From: an archaeon
Lineage (GTDB): Archaea; Iainarchaeota; Iainarchaeia; CSSED10-239
Direction: 5' to 3'
Assembly (NCBI GenBank): GCA_029563035.1
Contig: JAKQTP010000274.1
Location: 1 to 38,748 of the forward strand
DNA: 38,748 nt
Under the pieces are notes generated by a model, which was given only the letters and a program-made list of their open reading frames with translations, was not told the origin of the DNA and did not search any database. Position numbers and translations under genes: made by a program. Of this stretch, positions 7,178 to 14,585 are shown one piece after another; positions within the stretch are counted from its first letter, which is position 1, and each line of letters opens with the position of its first letter.

Positions 7178-7621
7178 TTAAAAATTATAATTAAAATATT
7201 GGTTTACATTAGATTGTAATTTTATTTTATTAACCAAAAATTTTAGCCTAGAAAAAGCTTCATATAACCCGGCTTTATCATCTAAATAAATATTTGCATA
7301 AACCTTACTTAAATCATTTTCATTCTTTGTTTGATTAATATTTAAACCAAGGATTTCGGTGCAATATTTTATTTTCCAATCTAATTTATCTTTTGATGTT
7401 TCAGAGGTAAATAATTTTAATATAAAACCTAAATCTTGGCATTCTTTTAATAGATTAATTATTTTACTATAATCAACCTCTTTCTTATGATAATCAAATA
7501 TAGTATTGTCAAAGTCAAAAGCAACAATTAATTTTTTATGTTTAATATAAGCTTCTTCTAAGATAACATCATAATTAATATCGAATACATCTATCATCTT
7601 ATTTTTAGGTTTAATTATCAT
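7178..7621 (-). CDS. HAD-superfamily phosphatase-like protein (147 aa)
   Basis: Motif I is VAFDFDNTIFDY (DxDxT, about residues 33-44), motif II is the Thr/Ser in LKLFTSE, and motif IV is the acidic pair in IYLDDKAG. The compact size is typical of phage HAD hydrolases that dephosphorylate small phosphate esters or nucleotides; the substrate cannot be told. It overlaps the upstream gene by 11 bases and precedes NAMPT by 18 bases, so it may serve the same nucleotide/NAD pathway. An internal start at 7597 (MIDVFD) is possible. Confidence 0.8.
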   Translation of the reverse strand: MIIKPKNKMIDVFDINYDVILEEAYIKHKKLIVAFDFDNTIFDYHKKEVDYSKIINLLKECQDLGFILKLFTSETSKDKLDWKIKYCTEILGLNINQTKNENDLSKVYANIYLDDKAGLYEAFSRLKFLVNKIKLQSNVNQYFNYNF

Positions 7622-7796
7622 TATGCTTCTTAATTTTATTTCTTTTTAATAATTTTAAGAAATGTTTTAACATTAATATTTCATGTTTTTCTATACCGGC
7701 ACAAATATTATCCATATTGTCTACTGAAATTTTATACCTTTTTTCTAAATCAAAAAGCTCTCTTTCAAGTGTTTTTATAATTTTTTTTCTTTTCAT
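7611..7796 (-). CDS. Hypothetical small protein (61 aa)
   Basis: A basic 61-aa protein with Lys-rich ends (MKRKKIIKTLERELFDLEKR and KLLKRNKIKKHNDN), probably one or two helices that could form a coiled coil. It sits between the membrane-anchored 83-aa gene and the HAD gene in a tight operon. The function is unknown. Confidence 0.6.
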   Translation of the reverse strand: MKRKKIIKTLERELFDLEKRYKISVDNMDNICAGIEKHEILMLKHFLKLLKRNKIKKHNDN

Positions 7797-7800
7797 AATT

Positions 7801-8052
7801 TTAATTATTTTTATTTAATTTCTTTTCATAAAAAAATGCAGTATCTAATGAGTTTTCACATTTTGTTTTATAAAATTGATACAGAGAATCATTTTTGTTT
7901 AAATAATAAAAAGTTGAATCTCTATATTTTTTAGCATCTTCTGTATATATATCCAAAGATATTGCATCTTCTAAGATTTTAATTTTTTGATTTCTGTTTC
8001 CTATATAATATAAAAGAAAAATTATAAAAATAAAAATTGCTATTTTTTTCAT
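7801..8052 (-). CDS. Small membrane-anchored protein (83 aa)
   Basis: Residues 3-18 (KIAIFIFIIFLLYYIG) form a single N-terminal membrane segment after MK. The rest is a polar helical domain with many Asp, Tyr, Lys and Asn residues. There is no lipobox cysteine. The expected topology is a membrane anchor with a soluble C-terminal part. It starts one base after the PRPP synthetase stop, within the NAD-salvage operon. The role is unknown. Confidence 0.65.
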   Translation of the reverse strand: MKKIAIFIFIIFLLYYIGNRNQKIKILEDAISLDIYTEDAKKYRDSTFYYLNKNDSLYQFYKTKCENSLDTAFFYEKKLNKNN

Positions 8053-8053
8053 A

Positions 8054-8863
8054 TTAAATGTTTTTAAGTATAATTAATTTTTCATTTTTTATATCACAAT
8101 GCGAGTCAGTTGTGAAGATATAATCAAAATATTCCAACAAGTGCTCTATACCTTGATTGAATATACCATGAGATACGGCTAAGTATAGTTTACCCGCATT
8201 CTTTTTCTTTAATTCTTTTGCAATGCCAATAAATGTTCTTCCTCCTAAACAAATATCATCGAAAATAATACAAGGTTCACCCTGTAAATCTTCTGTGTTA
8301 ATTGATTGTGTCAATTCTCCTGTTAATTTATCTCTTGATTTTGCACAAACAATATAATTGTTAATATTCAATTTATCAATTTGTTTTATTTGTGTTTTAT
8401 ATGCGCCACTATCAGGTATAACCCAAGTTGGAAAAACATTTAAATCTTTAAATATGATAGCTAAAGTTTCATAGATAAAATAAAAATTGTCTTTTATTTC
8501 TACATTGTTTATAAACTCTACCTTATCTGAATGAGGATGAAATATTATGATGTTTGAGAAAAATAATTGATTAACAAGATTTGAGATAGTTTTTAAACCA
8601 TAACTTTCTTTTTTATCAAATAATCTATCATCTTGTTGATACATCATATAAGAGATATATAATATCGGTTTTTCTTTTTGTACTCTCTGAATAACATCTG
8701 AAACAAATAATAATGAAATCAAATCATCATTGTTTTTAAACCTAGTTACCACAGTTTCTATTATCTCATCTGTTTTTAAAATGAATTTTATCGACTCATC
8801 AGGAAACTTAAAAAGTTTATAGTTTTCGTAATCGCCGAATCCTTTTGTTAAATCTAATATCAT
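8054..8863 (-). CDS. prs: Ribose-phosphate pyrophosphokinase (PRPP synthetase)
   Basis: A 269-aa protein with the PRPP synthetase layout. ISYMMYQQDDRLF corresponds to the P-Y-x-x-Y-x-R-Q-D-R ATP-site region. IFHPHS corresponds to the D-L-H metal-site region. VIPDSGA is followed by CAKSRDKLTGE. The PRPP-binding loop is IIFDDICLGGRTF. It is somewhat shorter than bacterial Prs (about 315 aa), as phage forms often are. It would supply PRPP for the NAMPT encoded three genes downstream. Its ATG overlaps the macrodomain stop by one base (TAATG), so the two are translationally coupled. Confidence 0.88.
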   Translation of the reverse strand: MILDLTKGFGDYENYKLFKFPDESIKFILKTDEIIETVVTRFKNNDDLISLLFVSDVIQRVQKEKPILYISYMMYQQDDRLFDKKESYGLKTISNLVNQLFFSNIIIFHPHSDKVEFINNVEIKDNFYFIYETLAIIFKDLNVFPTWVIPDSGAYKTQIKQIDKLNINNYIVCAKSRDKLTGELTQSINTEDLQGEPCIIFDDICLGGRTFIGIAKELKKKNAGKLYLAVSHGIFNQGIEHLLEYFDYIFTTDSHCDIKNEKLIILKNI

Positions 8864-9423
8864 TATAAAAATTTTTTTACTTTTTTAAAATTTACTCCAT
8901 CTGTTGCATAACCTAATAAACCCTGAAAGATAACCTTATGCCCATCTATAACAACATCTCTCATAGAATAATAAAGTGAATTCGGATACATAAAATCCTT
9001 CTCATATAAAAATACGGTTATATTAATATCCTTACATTCTTCATATATGATTCTAGATATTAGAGACCAATCACCTCCTGCTATACCACAACCTATACGA
9101 GGTATTGCAATATGTTTTCCTTTAAAATCAATATTTAATTTTTTAAATACTTTTTTCACCGCTTCGTAATCAACATTTTTGCCTGGTTGATATTGAGTAT
9201 AAAGATTTAAAATTTTATCTTCTTTATCAAAAGTATAATCTCCCAACTTGCTCACATCACCTTTTATTGAGTTTTGTATATCGGCTAAATAAGTATTAGG
9301 GAAGTTTAAAGAAACTTGTTTTGCTATTCCTGCACCCATTAAATGAAAACAATTGCAACCATGTGCTGTATAATCAAATTTATCTTTGTGGGCAAATAAA
9401 TCCCCTAAATAATAATGTATCAT
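8863..9423 (-). CDS. Macrodomain protein (ADP-ribose binding/hydrolysing)
   Basis: A 186-aa protein with a macrodomain: HGCNCFHLMGAGIAKQV (about residues 21-37) is the ADP-ribose distal-ribose loop with the Asn and the MGAGIA segment. IAIPRIGCGIAGGDW (about 105-119) is the phosphate-binding loop. Related proteins remove ADP-ribose 1''-phosphate or reverse mono-ADP-ribosylation. About 40 extra residues follow the domain. Its co-occurrence with a PARP-type transferase in the same phage gives it an obvious potential substrate, although that link is inference. It sits in the NAD-salvage operon, directly coupled to PRPP synthetase. Confidence 0.88.
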   Translation of the reverse strand: MIHYYLGDLFAHKDKFDYTAHGCNCFHLMGAGIAKQVSLNFPNTYLADIQNSIKGDVSKLGDYTFDKEDKILNLYTQYQPGKNVDYEAVKKVFKKLNIDFKGKHIAIPRIGCGIAGGDWSLISRIIYEECKDINITVFLYEKDFMYPNSLYYSMRDVVIDGHKVIFQGLLGYATDGVNFKKVKKFL

Positions 9424-9427
9424 AGTT

Positions 9428-9652
9428 TTAATGTTTCCAATTTAAAAATAAGTCATTGATGTTTGTTAATGCACTTGTATATTCTTTATAATTTTTCCAA
9501 TTACCACCACAATTATAAACAACACGAATAGAATCTAAAGACTTTTCAGGTATCTCTTTAACAATACCATTCTCATATTTATCATCTTCTTTATAATGAT
9601 TTGGTTGATAATGTACCTTATCTCCGATTTTTATTTTAGCAATATCTATCAT
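9428..9652 (-). CDS. Conserved small beta protein (74 aa)
   Basis: The sequence pattern is KIKIGDKVHYQPNHY...ENGIVKEIP...VVYNCGGNW...YTSALTNINDL. This looks like a small conserved beta-barrel protein often found as an uncharacterised ORF in Bacteroidota and their phages; I recall this from family resemblance and could not check it. It lies in the NAD-salvage operon just upstream of the macrodomain gene. The function is unknown. Confidence 0.7.
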   Translation of the reverse strand: MIDIAKIKIGDKVHYQPNHYKEDDKYENGIVKEIPEKSLDSIRVVYNCGGNWKNYKEYTSALTNINDLFLNWKH

Positions 9653-9663
9653 AATTTTCTGTT

Positions 9664-9942
9664 TTAAAATCTGTATAAATTTAATACTTCTTTATCGCAA
9701 TTTATAACATTCATGATGTTTTTCTTATCATAAATTTTAGAACCCATATTCATTACTTCCTCATAATCCCAATCAGGCATTCCTAAATAAAGTGTCCAAT
9801 CATCAATTTGTCCTTTCTTGGCAACAAACTTTCTTAATTCTCTTGTGCCATCTAAATTTACGCCTGTATTATCATCAAATGCTAGACCCATTATAAAAGG
9901 TTCTGAATTTGGTAATTTTTTAAAAATATCTAAAGTTATCAT
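9664..9942 (-). CDS. Hypothetical protein (92 aa)
   Basis: A 92-aa soluble protein with several Trp, Asp and Gly residues (DDWTLYLGMPDWDYEEV). No motif allows assignment. The spacings of 11 and 4 bases to its neighbours indicate membership of the same operon as the macrodomain, PRPP synthetase and NAMPT. Confidence 0.65.
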   Translation of the reverse strand: MITLDIFKKLPNSEPFIMGLAFDDNTGVNLDGTRELRKFVAKKGQIDDWTLYLGMPDWDYEEVMNMGSKIYDKKNIMNVINCDKEVLNLYRF

Positions 9943-9946
9943 AATT

Positions 9947-10162
9947 TTATCTAAAATCTGTTTTATCTTCCTTTTTAATTTCGGTAATTAATAATCCTCC
10001 TGTAACTGCTTCGCCTAAAATTGTAGAATTTTCTTCAAGATATTTAATCTCAAAAATTCCACCATCTTTAAACATTTCAATCAATTTCTTATCATCTTGA
10101 CTTTGATTAGAAGGCGTTATAACCATCTTTTTTGTTCCATTTATTATTCCTGTTATTTTCAT
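9947..10162 (-). CDS. Hypothetical small protein (71 aa)
   Basis: A 71-aa protein of probable beta structure (MKITGIINGTKKMVITPSN). It starts seven bases after the upstream gene's stop. No recognised family. It is part of the NAD-salvage operon by position. Confidence 0.65.
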   Translation of the reverse strand: MKITGIINGTKKMVITPSNQSQDDKKLIEMFKDGGIFEIKYLEENSTILGEAVTGGLLITEIKKEDKTDFR

Positions 10163-10168
10163 ATTTTT

Positions 10169-10639
10169 TTAATTATTTTTTATTAATACATTCTCTGAAT
10201 ATTCATTAAGCAATTTCATAACAGAAGTTAATTTATCATAACCAACTTCTTTGATTACTTTGTGTTTAAACTCATCCAATTTTGTAAATTCAGTTCCTTG
10301 TGAATAAAGATGAAAATTGATAGGGTAAAACCCCTCTTCATCACAATCATTTTCATCAAGATAACCGCCAAATGTTTCGCAAAGGTATCTTGCTATCTCA
10401 ATCGAATTGCCCCACATTCCAAGTGAAGTCCAAACGCCTGAGATTCCATTATCTGTTTCACAAGAGCTTGAAAAACATATAGCAAGTTGTCTTTGGTCGT
10501 TGCCATCTTTGAATGCTATATACATAAAATTATTACTTGATGCTCTAACTTCAACATCTGTATATTTTTGAGATATCGCCTTTTCTATTTGTTCAATTGT
10601 AACTCCTTTTCTAAGGATTGCTTTGGTATCTACTCCCAT
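10169..10639 (-). CDS. Conserved phage protein of unknown function (156 aa)
   Basis: First gene of the long operon, starting MGVDTKAILRKGVTIEQIE. It contains a conserved-looking stretch (GNSIEIARYLCETFGGYLDE, then NDCDEEGFYP) that I associate with uncharacterised phage proteins. The start at 10639 rather than 10714 is chosen because the upstream codons would lie across the promoter. No catalytic motif was found. Being first in a unit with macrodomain, PRPP synthetase and NAMPT genes, it is likely expressed early, but its role is unknown. Confidence 0.75.
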   Translation of the reverse strand: MGVDTKAILRKGVTIEQIEKAISQKYTDVEVRASSNNFMYIAFKDGNDQRQLAICFSSSCETDNGISGVWTSLGMWGNSIEIARYLCETFGGYLDENDCDEEGFYPINFHLYSQGTEFTKLDEFKHKVIKEVGYDKLTSVMKLLNEYSENVLIKNN

Positions 10640-10660
10640 CTTGTTGTTTTTAATTATACA

Positions 10661-10692
10661 CAAATATACAAAGAAATAAAATGATAAACAAT
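10661..10692 (-). promoter_or_regulatory. Promoter of the NAD-salvage operon
   Basis: Minus strand: ATTG (10692-10689), 20 bp, TATATTTG (10668-10661), then the TGTATAATTAAAAACAACAAG leader and the ATG at 10639. The -7 box is a perfect TAnnTTTG. It would drive the ten closely packed genes from 10639 down to NAMPT at 5378; I see no other promoter between them. Confidence 0.7.
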
Positions 10693-10727
10693 TTTGTAAA
10701 AAACTATAAATCAAAGAGTTATAAATA

Positions 10728-11396
10728 CTATGCTTGCCAATACTCTTTTGTATCGATATTCATCATTGTTAACAAGCCATCTTTGCCTGAACCTGTGTCT
10801 AAATTCCAAATTAATTCTCCGCTAAATGTTGGGATTTTACCTTTTTTATTATAAAGAAATGTTGGAGTATGTCCTATATAAATTTCTTTAAAATCATCTA
10901 TTGTTTTTAACCTATCTCCTGGAGAACAACTTAAAGCTTTTGCCAGTAATTTTCTATCCCAACATAATGTATCGACCATATTATCTTTAATAGAATATTC
11001 TCTATCAAATCCTGCATGAACAAAGCATCTGTTTTCATTATCAACATAGAATGGAATTTGATTTCTAAAGAAATTTTCATAAGGTTTCTTATCTAAGATT
11101 TCTTCATATTGTTCTATTGTTTTAGCTGAACCATAATTGCCCCCAAACATATCAATATCTGTATCAATATAGTAAAGAAAAGATTGGTCATGGTTTCCTA
11201 AAATATCTATTCTGTTTTTTATTGTAAATAAAATATCTACACATTTTCTCCAATCCTTACCTCTATCCACAATATCTCCTAATGTAATTAATAAATCTTT
11301 TTCTTTATTAAACCTAGATAACTCTAGAACCTTTTCTAATTTATCATACTCTCCGTGTATATCACCAACGCAAAAGGTTTTTTGTAATATTTCCAT
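10728..11396 (-). CDS. PPP-family serine/threonine phosphatase-like protein (222 aa)
   Basis: The metallophosphatase signature is complete: GDIHGEYDK (D and H metal ligands, about residues 12-20), LGDIVDRGKDW (about 38-48), ILGNHDQSF, a Phe-Val-His-Ala-Gly-Phe loop and an IGHTPT near residue 175. The size and the GDxHG/GDxVDRG/GNHE-type order match the bacteriophage lambda phosphatase and bacterial PrpA/ApaH-like group. It may act on phosphoproteins or on dinucleoside polyphosphates. The stop is TAG, followed two codons later by TAA. It ends just upstream of the promoter at 10661-10692. Confidence 0.85.
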   Translation of the reverse strand: MEILQKTFCVGDIHGEYDKLEKVLELSRFNKEKDLLITLGDIVDRGKDWRKCVDILFTIKNRIDILGNHDQSFLYYIDTDIDMFGGNYGSAKTIEQYEEILDKKPYENFFRNQIPFYVDNENRCFVHAGFDREYSIKDNMVDTLCWDRKLLAKALSCSPGDRLKTIDDFKEIYIGHTPTFLYNKKGKIPTFSGELIWNLDTGSGKDGLLTMMNIDTKEYWQA

Positions 11397-11407
11397 ATAT
11401 AACTTAT

Positions 11408-11872
11408 TTATCTTTTAAAATTTTTAAGCTTATTATTTATTTCTATTTTTGCTTCTTTATCTAATTTGTGCCGCTTTTGATTATTTGATTCAACTTCCTT
11501 GAATATAGAATTATTAAATTTATTATAAAATTCTTCATAGGTGTAATTGTCTGCTATTCTTATAGCTGAATCAATATCATAACTTCTTAATTCGCATATC
11601 CAATATCTACCTATTGTATATTTAGGTATCCTTTCTAAATCAGTTGTTGCCTCAAGAGCATAATGCCATTTATTTGTTTTTTTATCAAGATATGAAATAT
11701 AGAAATATTGTTCACTATAAGATGTTTTTTCAATTCTTGAAATAGCACCTTTGCTATTTCTTTTATATTTTTTATAAGATTTAAATTTAATTTTTAAAAT
11801 AATTAAGTCTATAAAAAAACTAATAATTAATATAGAACCTACTATTAAAATTAAGTTTCCAACGTCTTTCAT
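11408..11872 (-). CDS. Membrane-anchored hypothetical protein (154 aa)
   Basis: One N-terminal membrane segment (about residues 5-29: LILIVGSILIISFFIDLIIL) is followed by a basic, aromatic soluble domain and a Lys-rich C-terminus. No lipobox. The N-out or N-in orientation cannot be decided, although the Lys-rich tail favours a cytoplasmic domain. The family is not recognised. It lies between the phosphatase and a short basic gene. Confidence 0.65.
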   Translation of the reverse strand: MKDVGNLILIVGSILIISFFIDLIILKIKFKSYKKYKRNSKGAISRIEKTSYSEQYFYISYLDKKTNKWHYALEATTDLERIPKYTIGRYWICELRSYDIDSAIRIADNYTYEEFYNKFNNSIFKEVESNNQKRHKLDKEAKIEINNKLKNFKR

Positions 11873-11880
11873 GATATAAT

Positions 11881-12087
11881 TTATTTTTTTATAATTTCTT
11901 TAATTTCTTCTATAGAAATTTCTTTAAGTTTCTTATATTTTATTATTCTTATCTGAAATCCTAATAAAAATACATTTAGAAAAGTCCTACCTGTGATTCC
12001 TCTCTTATAAAAACGAAAGAAATACATTTTCCAGAGACTTGGAATAAAATTAATTAAAACTGATATGTTGTTAATTTTTATTTTCAT
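11881..12087 (-). CDS. Hypothetical basic protein (68 aa)
   Basis: The protein starts MKIKINNISVLINFIP and is basic with amphipathic or hydrophobic stretches (TFLNVFLLGFQI). The ATG at 12087 overlaps the previous stop as ATGA, so it is preferred over an ATG four codons upstream. It may be membrane-associated. No family recognised. Confidence 0.55.
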   Translation of the reverse strand: MKIKINNISVLINFIPSLWKMYFFRFYKRGITGRTFLNVFLLGFQIRIIKYKKLKEISIEEIKEIIKK

Positions 12088-12296
12088 AAGAATAACCAAT
12101 AATAAGTTTGAAATATCAAACTAAAATAAAAAAAGATAACATCAAATAAAATTAAAATTTTTCCGATAGAACTATTATCTTGGTTTGTTCCAAAACCAAT
12201 ACTTGAAAAAGGCAAACTAATACAAGGCTGCCTAAATAATCTACAAAATACATTCAGTGCTCCATAGACAAATGTTATCGCTACTAATATTTTCAT
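12084..12296 (-). CDS. Small membrane protein (70 aa)
   Basis: Two hydrophobic segments, residues 3-17 (ILVAITFVYGALNVF) and 46-68 (ILILFDVIFFYFSLIFQ and on), are joined by a loop with several Ser, Gly and Asn. This is probably a two-pass inner-membrane protein. It is translationally coupled to the next gene by an ATGA overlap. No family recognised. Confidence 0.55.
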   Translation of the reverse strand: MKILVAITFVYGALNVFCRLFRQPCISLPFSSIGFGTNQDNSSIGKILILFDVIFFYFSLIFQTYYWLFL

Positions 12297-12317
12297 TAAT
12301 TCAAATTTTAAAACTGT

Positions 12318-12562
12318 TTAACCAAATTGTTTATATCTCTCTTTCTTTCCTCTTGCAGTACAAAAATAAATAATTTCTCCATTTTTATTAACTTTATCTC
12401 TGATATAACCTTTTTTTACTCCATTGCTTAACCATGTTTCTACCCCAAATATAGAAATATTTTTTAACCAATCTGTATTTTTTTTATTTCCTCAGAAGTT
12501 TTTCCTGGATAATATTCTAGAGTGGTTACCAACATTAAAGTACTCTCTTCTAATTGTGTCAT
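12318..12562 (-). pseudogene. Frameshifted gene, winged-helix-like protein (about 81 aa)
   Basis: From ATG at 12562 the frame gives MTQLEESTLMLVTTLEYYPG then KTSEEIKK and soon stops (TAA) just past an A8 run (T8 on the plus strand, 12478-12485). If one base is gained at the run, the frame continues NTDWLKNISIFGVETWLSNG and on through GYIRDKV, EIIYFCTARGKKERYKQFG to TAA at 12320-12318. The rejoined protein resembles a small winged-helix domain (SEEI, then a helix, then GYIRD and a beta-hairpin). The total length is 245 nt, one short of a multiple of three. The defect may be real decay, transcriptional slippage or a homopolymer error. Confidence 0.6.
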
Positions 12563-12571
12563 AATTTATTT

Positions 12572-12766
12572 TTATGATATATAATTGATAAAATCTTTTT
12601 TGTTTTTAAATTCAAAAATATTTACGATAAAGATAAAAGAATTTTCAATAGGGATTTTTTCACAAATTGATTTATATGAAGGAAAATTTATTGATGTTAT
12701 TAACAATTGTCCATATTGAAAAGCTTGTTTGCTTTCTAACCTATAACTAATTAAGAAATATCTCAT
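12572..12766 (-). CDS. Hypothetical small protein (64 aa)
   Basis: A 64-aa protein (MRYFLISYRLESKQAFQYGQ), predicted to be mixed alpha/beta with alternating hydrophobic residues like a small ferredoxin-like domain. It ends ten bases before the frameshifted winged-helix-like gene. The function is unknown. Confidence 0.6.
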   Translation of the reverse strand: MRYFLISYRLESKQAFQYGQLLITSINFPSYKSICEKIPIENSFIFIVNIFEFKNKKDFINYIS

Positions 12767-12796
12767 TTTATTTAATTTTTAATAATATGTGTAAAT

Positions 12797-13060
12797 TTAG
12801 AATGAGCACCTGTTGTGTATCGCACTAAAATACTTACCCCATCCATTACCACTTTTTGGCAATTTTCTTTTATCAACTTTGCTACCATCACTCCATAATA
12901 TATCTTTGCCATCGAATTTAATATACTGGTTTCCTCTAAAAGAGTAATGCCTTATGAGTGAATAATGTTTTTTGCAATTTTCTAATGCTTCTTTTGTATT
13001 ATAAAAAATACATTCATTTGTATTTTGTATTTGTGGATTGAAAAATCTTTCTATAAACAT
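12797..13060 (-). CDS. Hypothetical protein (87 aa)
   Basis: An 87-aa basic protein rich in aromatic residues, with FDGKDILWSDGSKVD and a C-terminal NGWGKYFSAIHNRCSF. The start at 13060 (MFIERFF) lies ten bases after the upstream primase-like gene and is preferred over 13102, which would overlap that gene. No family recognised. Confidence 0.6.
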   Translation of the reverse strand: MFIERFFNPQIQNTNECIFYNTKEALENCKKHYSLIRHYSFRGNQYIKFDGKDILWSDGSKVDKRKLPKSGNGWGKYFSAIHNRCSF

Positions 13061-13070
13061 AATTTTATTT

Positions 13071-13751
13071 TTAAATTTTAATAATATGTGGCACAAATCC
13101 ACCTTGTGCGCATCCTACCATAGGAATTAAATTATCACCTTTAACATCACAACCTTCAATTTTTGAAATTGATTGATACCAAGAGTTTTTAAATTTAGAA
13201 TCAATTAAATCTAACTTAACGAGTAAATGAAAACCACCTCTTGTCTTTAAGATAACGAGAGCATTGAAATTAATCTTACCCTGTAATTGTTCTAATACTT
13301 CTGTATATTCTATGCCATCAAAATCAAAATCCATAAAATGTTTCGTACCTGTTGATTCTTGTATTTGACTTAATACTTCACTATGAGGATTATACCCTCT
13401 ATAATCTTCTGTGATTAAGTCTGCAAATTTCTTTAGTGAGTTTTTTGTCGCTTTAATTAAATCTCTTGGATTAACAGAAATATAAAGAGCTAATGCTTCT
13501 TGAGGAATAGGGTTGCCTTTATCTTGGTATGCACCAATCTCAACTTCTAATTGTTTTACTTTTTGATAAATATAATCTTTAGAAGAAGTTAATCTCTTTA
13601 ATTGTGCCTTAGAAGATAATTGTGTTCTATCCTCTAGGTATTTATTTCTACCTAAGAGAGTAATATAGTATTGTTCATTGTGTTTACAATCGGGTAACCA
13701 AGCAATAAAATCTCTAAATAATTTTTCATCCTGTATTATTTTATAGTTCAT
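13071..13751 (-). CDS. Possible archaeo-eukaryotic primase-like protein (226 aa)
   Basis: The C-terminal half has features of an AEP-type catalytic core: HFMDFDFDG (acidic D-x-D motif, residues 138-146), LKTRGGFHLLVKL (the s/G-x-H motif, H175) and a terminal GDNLIPMVGCAQGGFVP, like the nucleotide-binding loop preceding the final motif in PrimPol-type proteins. The N-terminal 100 residues are helical and unassigned. At 226 aa it is short, and the third catalytic Asp is not obvious, so it may be a divergent or inactive relative. It starts two bases after the 59-aa gene. Confidence 0.45.
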   Translation of the reverse strand: MNYKIIQDEKLFRDFIAWLPDCKHNEQYYITLLGRNKYLEDRTQLSSKAQLKRLTSSKDYIYQKVKQLEVEIGAYQDKGNPIPQEALALYISVNPRDLIKATKNSLKKFADLITEDYRGYNPHSEVLSQIQESTGTKHFMDFDFDGIEYTEVLEQLQGKINFNALVILKTRGGFHLLVKLDLIDSKFKNSWYQSISKIEGCDVKGDNLIPMVGCAQGGFVPHIIKI

Positions 13752-13753
13752 GA

Positions 13754-13933
13754 TTAAGCAGGAATAAATGTTCGATGTTTAGCATTTTGGTCTTTATCAA
13801 ACCAAATACCATTTGTAATATTATTACCTCCCAATTTAATGTTTACCGCATTTGGATATTTTTCTTTCACAATTTTTTTTAATTGACTGGTTGTTAACCT
13901 TTTTATTTTATCTTGTTTTGATATATAATTCAT
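13754..13933 (-). CDS. Hypothetical small basic protein (59 aa)
   Basis: A 59-codon ORF from ATG at 13933 to TAA at 13756-13754, beginning MNYISKQDKIKRLTTSQLKK. The basic helical N-terminus followed by a short beta-like part (NAVNIKLGGNNITNGIWFDK) suggests a small nucleic-acid-associated protein, but no family is recognised. It directly follows the promoter at 13963-13994 and precedes the primase-like gene by two bases. Confidence 0.7.
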   Translation of the reverse strand: MNYISKQDKIKRLTTSQLKKIVKEKYPNAVNIKLGGNNITNGIWFDKDQNAKHRTFIPA

Positions 13934-13962
13934 CTTGTTGTTTTTTGTTGTTAATTATAGTG

Positions 13963-13994
13963 TAAATATACAACAATAAAACAAGAAAAACAAA
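13963..13994 (-). promoter_or_regulatory. Bacteroidota-type promoter
   Basis: Minus strand: TTTG (13994-13991) within GTTATAGGTTTGTTT, 20 bp, TATATTTA (13970-13963), then the CACTATAATTAACAAC leader to the ATG at 13933. It has the full extended -33 element. Confidence 0.75.
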
Positions 13995-14020
13995 CCTATA
14001 ACTCTTTATAAATCAACAGA

Positions 14021-14200
14021 TTAAAAATTATATTTATTTCGGCTTTCAAGAAATCTAAGTATCTTTTTCAATAAAAAAAATCTATGATACCATTTCATGC
14101 TAGCTATTTCTAATATAAATTGTTCTGCCTCCATATATCTCTCAGAACAATCTTCAGTTTTTTTCATTAACCAATTAAGGTCGTTTTTTGTGTATTCCAT
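14021..14200 (-). CDS. Hypothetical small protein (59 aa)
   Basis: A 59-codon ORF from ATG at 14200 to TAA at 14023-14021, beginning MEYTKNDLNWLMKKTEDCSE and ending FLESRNKYNF. Predicted to be two helices with a hydrophobic patch (WYHRFFLLKKILRFL) that could contact membrane or a partner. It is the last gene before the promoter at 13963-13994. The family is not recognised. Confidence 0.6.
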   Translation of the reverse strand: MEYTKNDLNWLMKKTEDCSERYMEAEQFILEIASMKWYHRFFLLKKILRFLESRNKYNF

Positions 14201-14312
14201 TTAACTATGAATTTTTTTGTTAAACATTAAATTTCAGATTTATGTATTATTCTTTCTTTTTCAAGTTTTCTCTTATTTATATTTTGTTGTTTATTATAAT
14301 AATCTGATATCG

Positions 14313-14561
14313 CTATACTGCACCACTTTTTACATCAGCAATTTCATAATATTCTTTTTGGTTATCATATCCAAATACATAATCGTGCGTCCACTCATTA
14401 ATATAAAATTTGAACCAAAGGAATTTTACTGATTTTTTTTTACTAATAATTAAATGATAAGATGTTATAAATCTTATATATTCAGAAGTAATATAAGCTG
14501 AGTATTTTACTCCCTCAATCTCCGTTTTAAATGTATTACCTAATCTTATTTTTTCTTGCAT
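14313..14561 (-). CDS. Hypothetical protein (82 aa)
   Basis: An 82-aa beta-rich protein starting MQEKIRLGNTFKTEIEGVKY, with alternating hydrophobic and charged residues and a C-terminal DVKSGAV before TAG. The 112 bases between this stop and the next gene hold nothing I can identify. No family recognised. Confidence 0.6.
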   Translation of the reverse strand: MQEKIRLGNTFKTEIEGVKYSAYITSEYIRFITSYHLIISKKKSVKFLWFKFYINEWTHDYVFGYDNQKEYYEIADVKSGAV

Positions 14562-14585
14562 AAATTTAAAATTCCATTGACAAGT

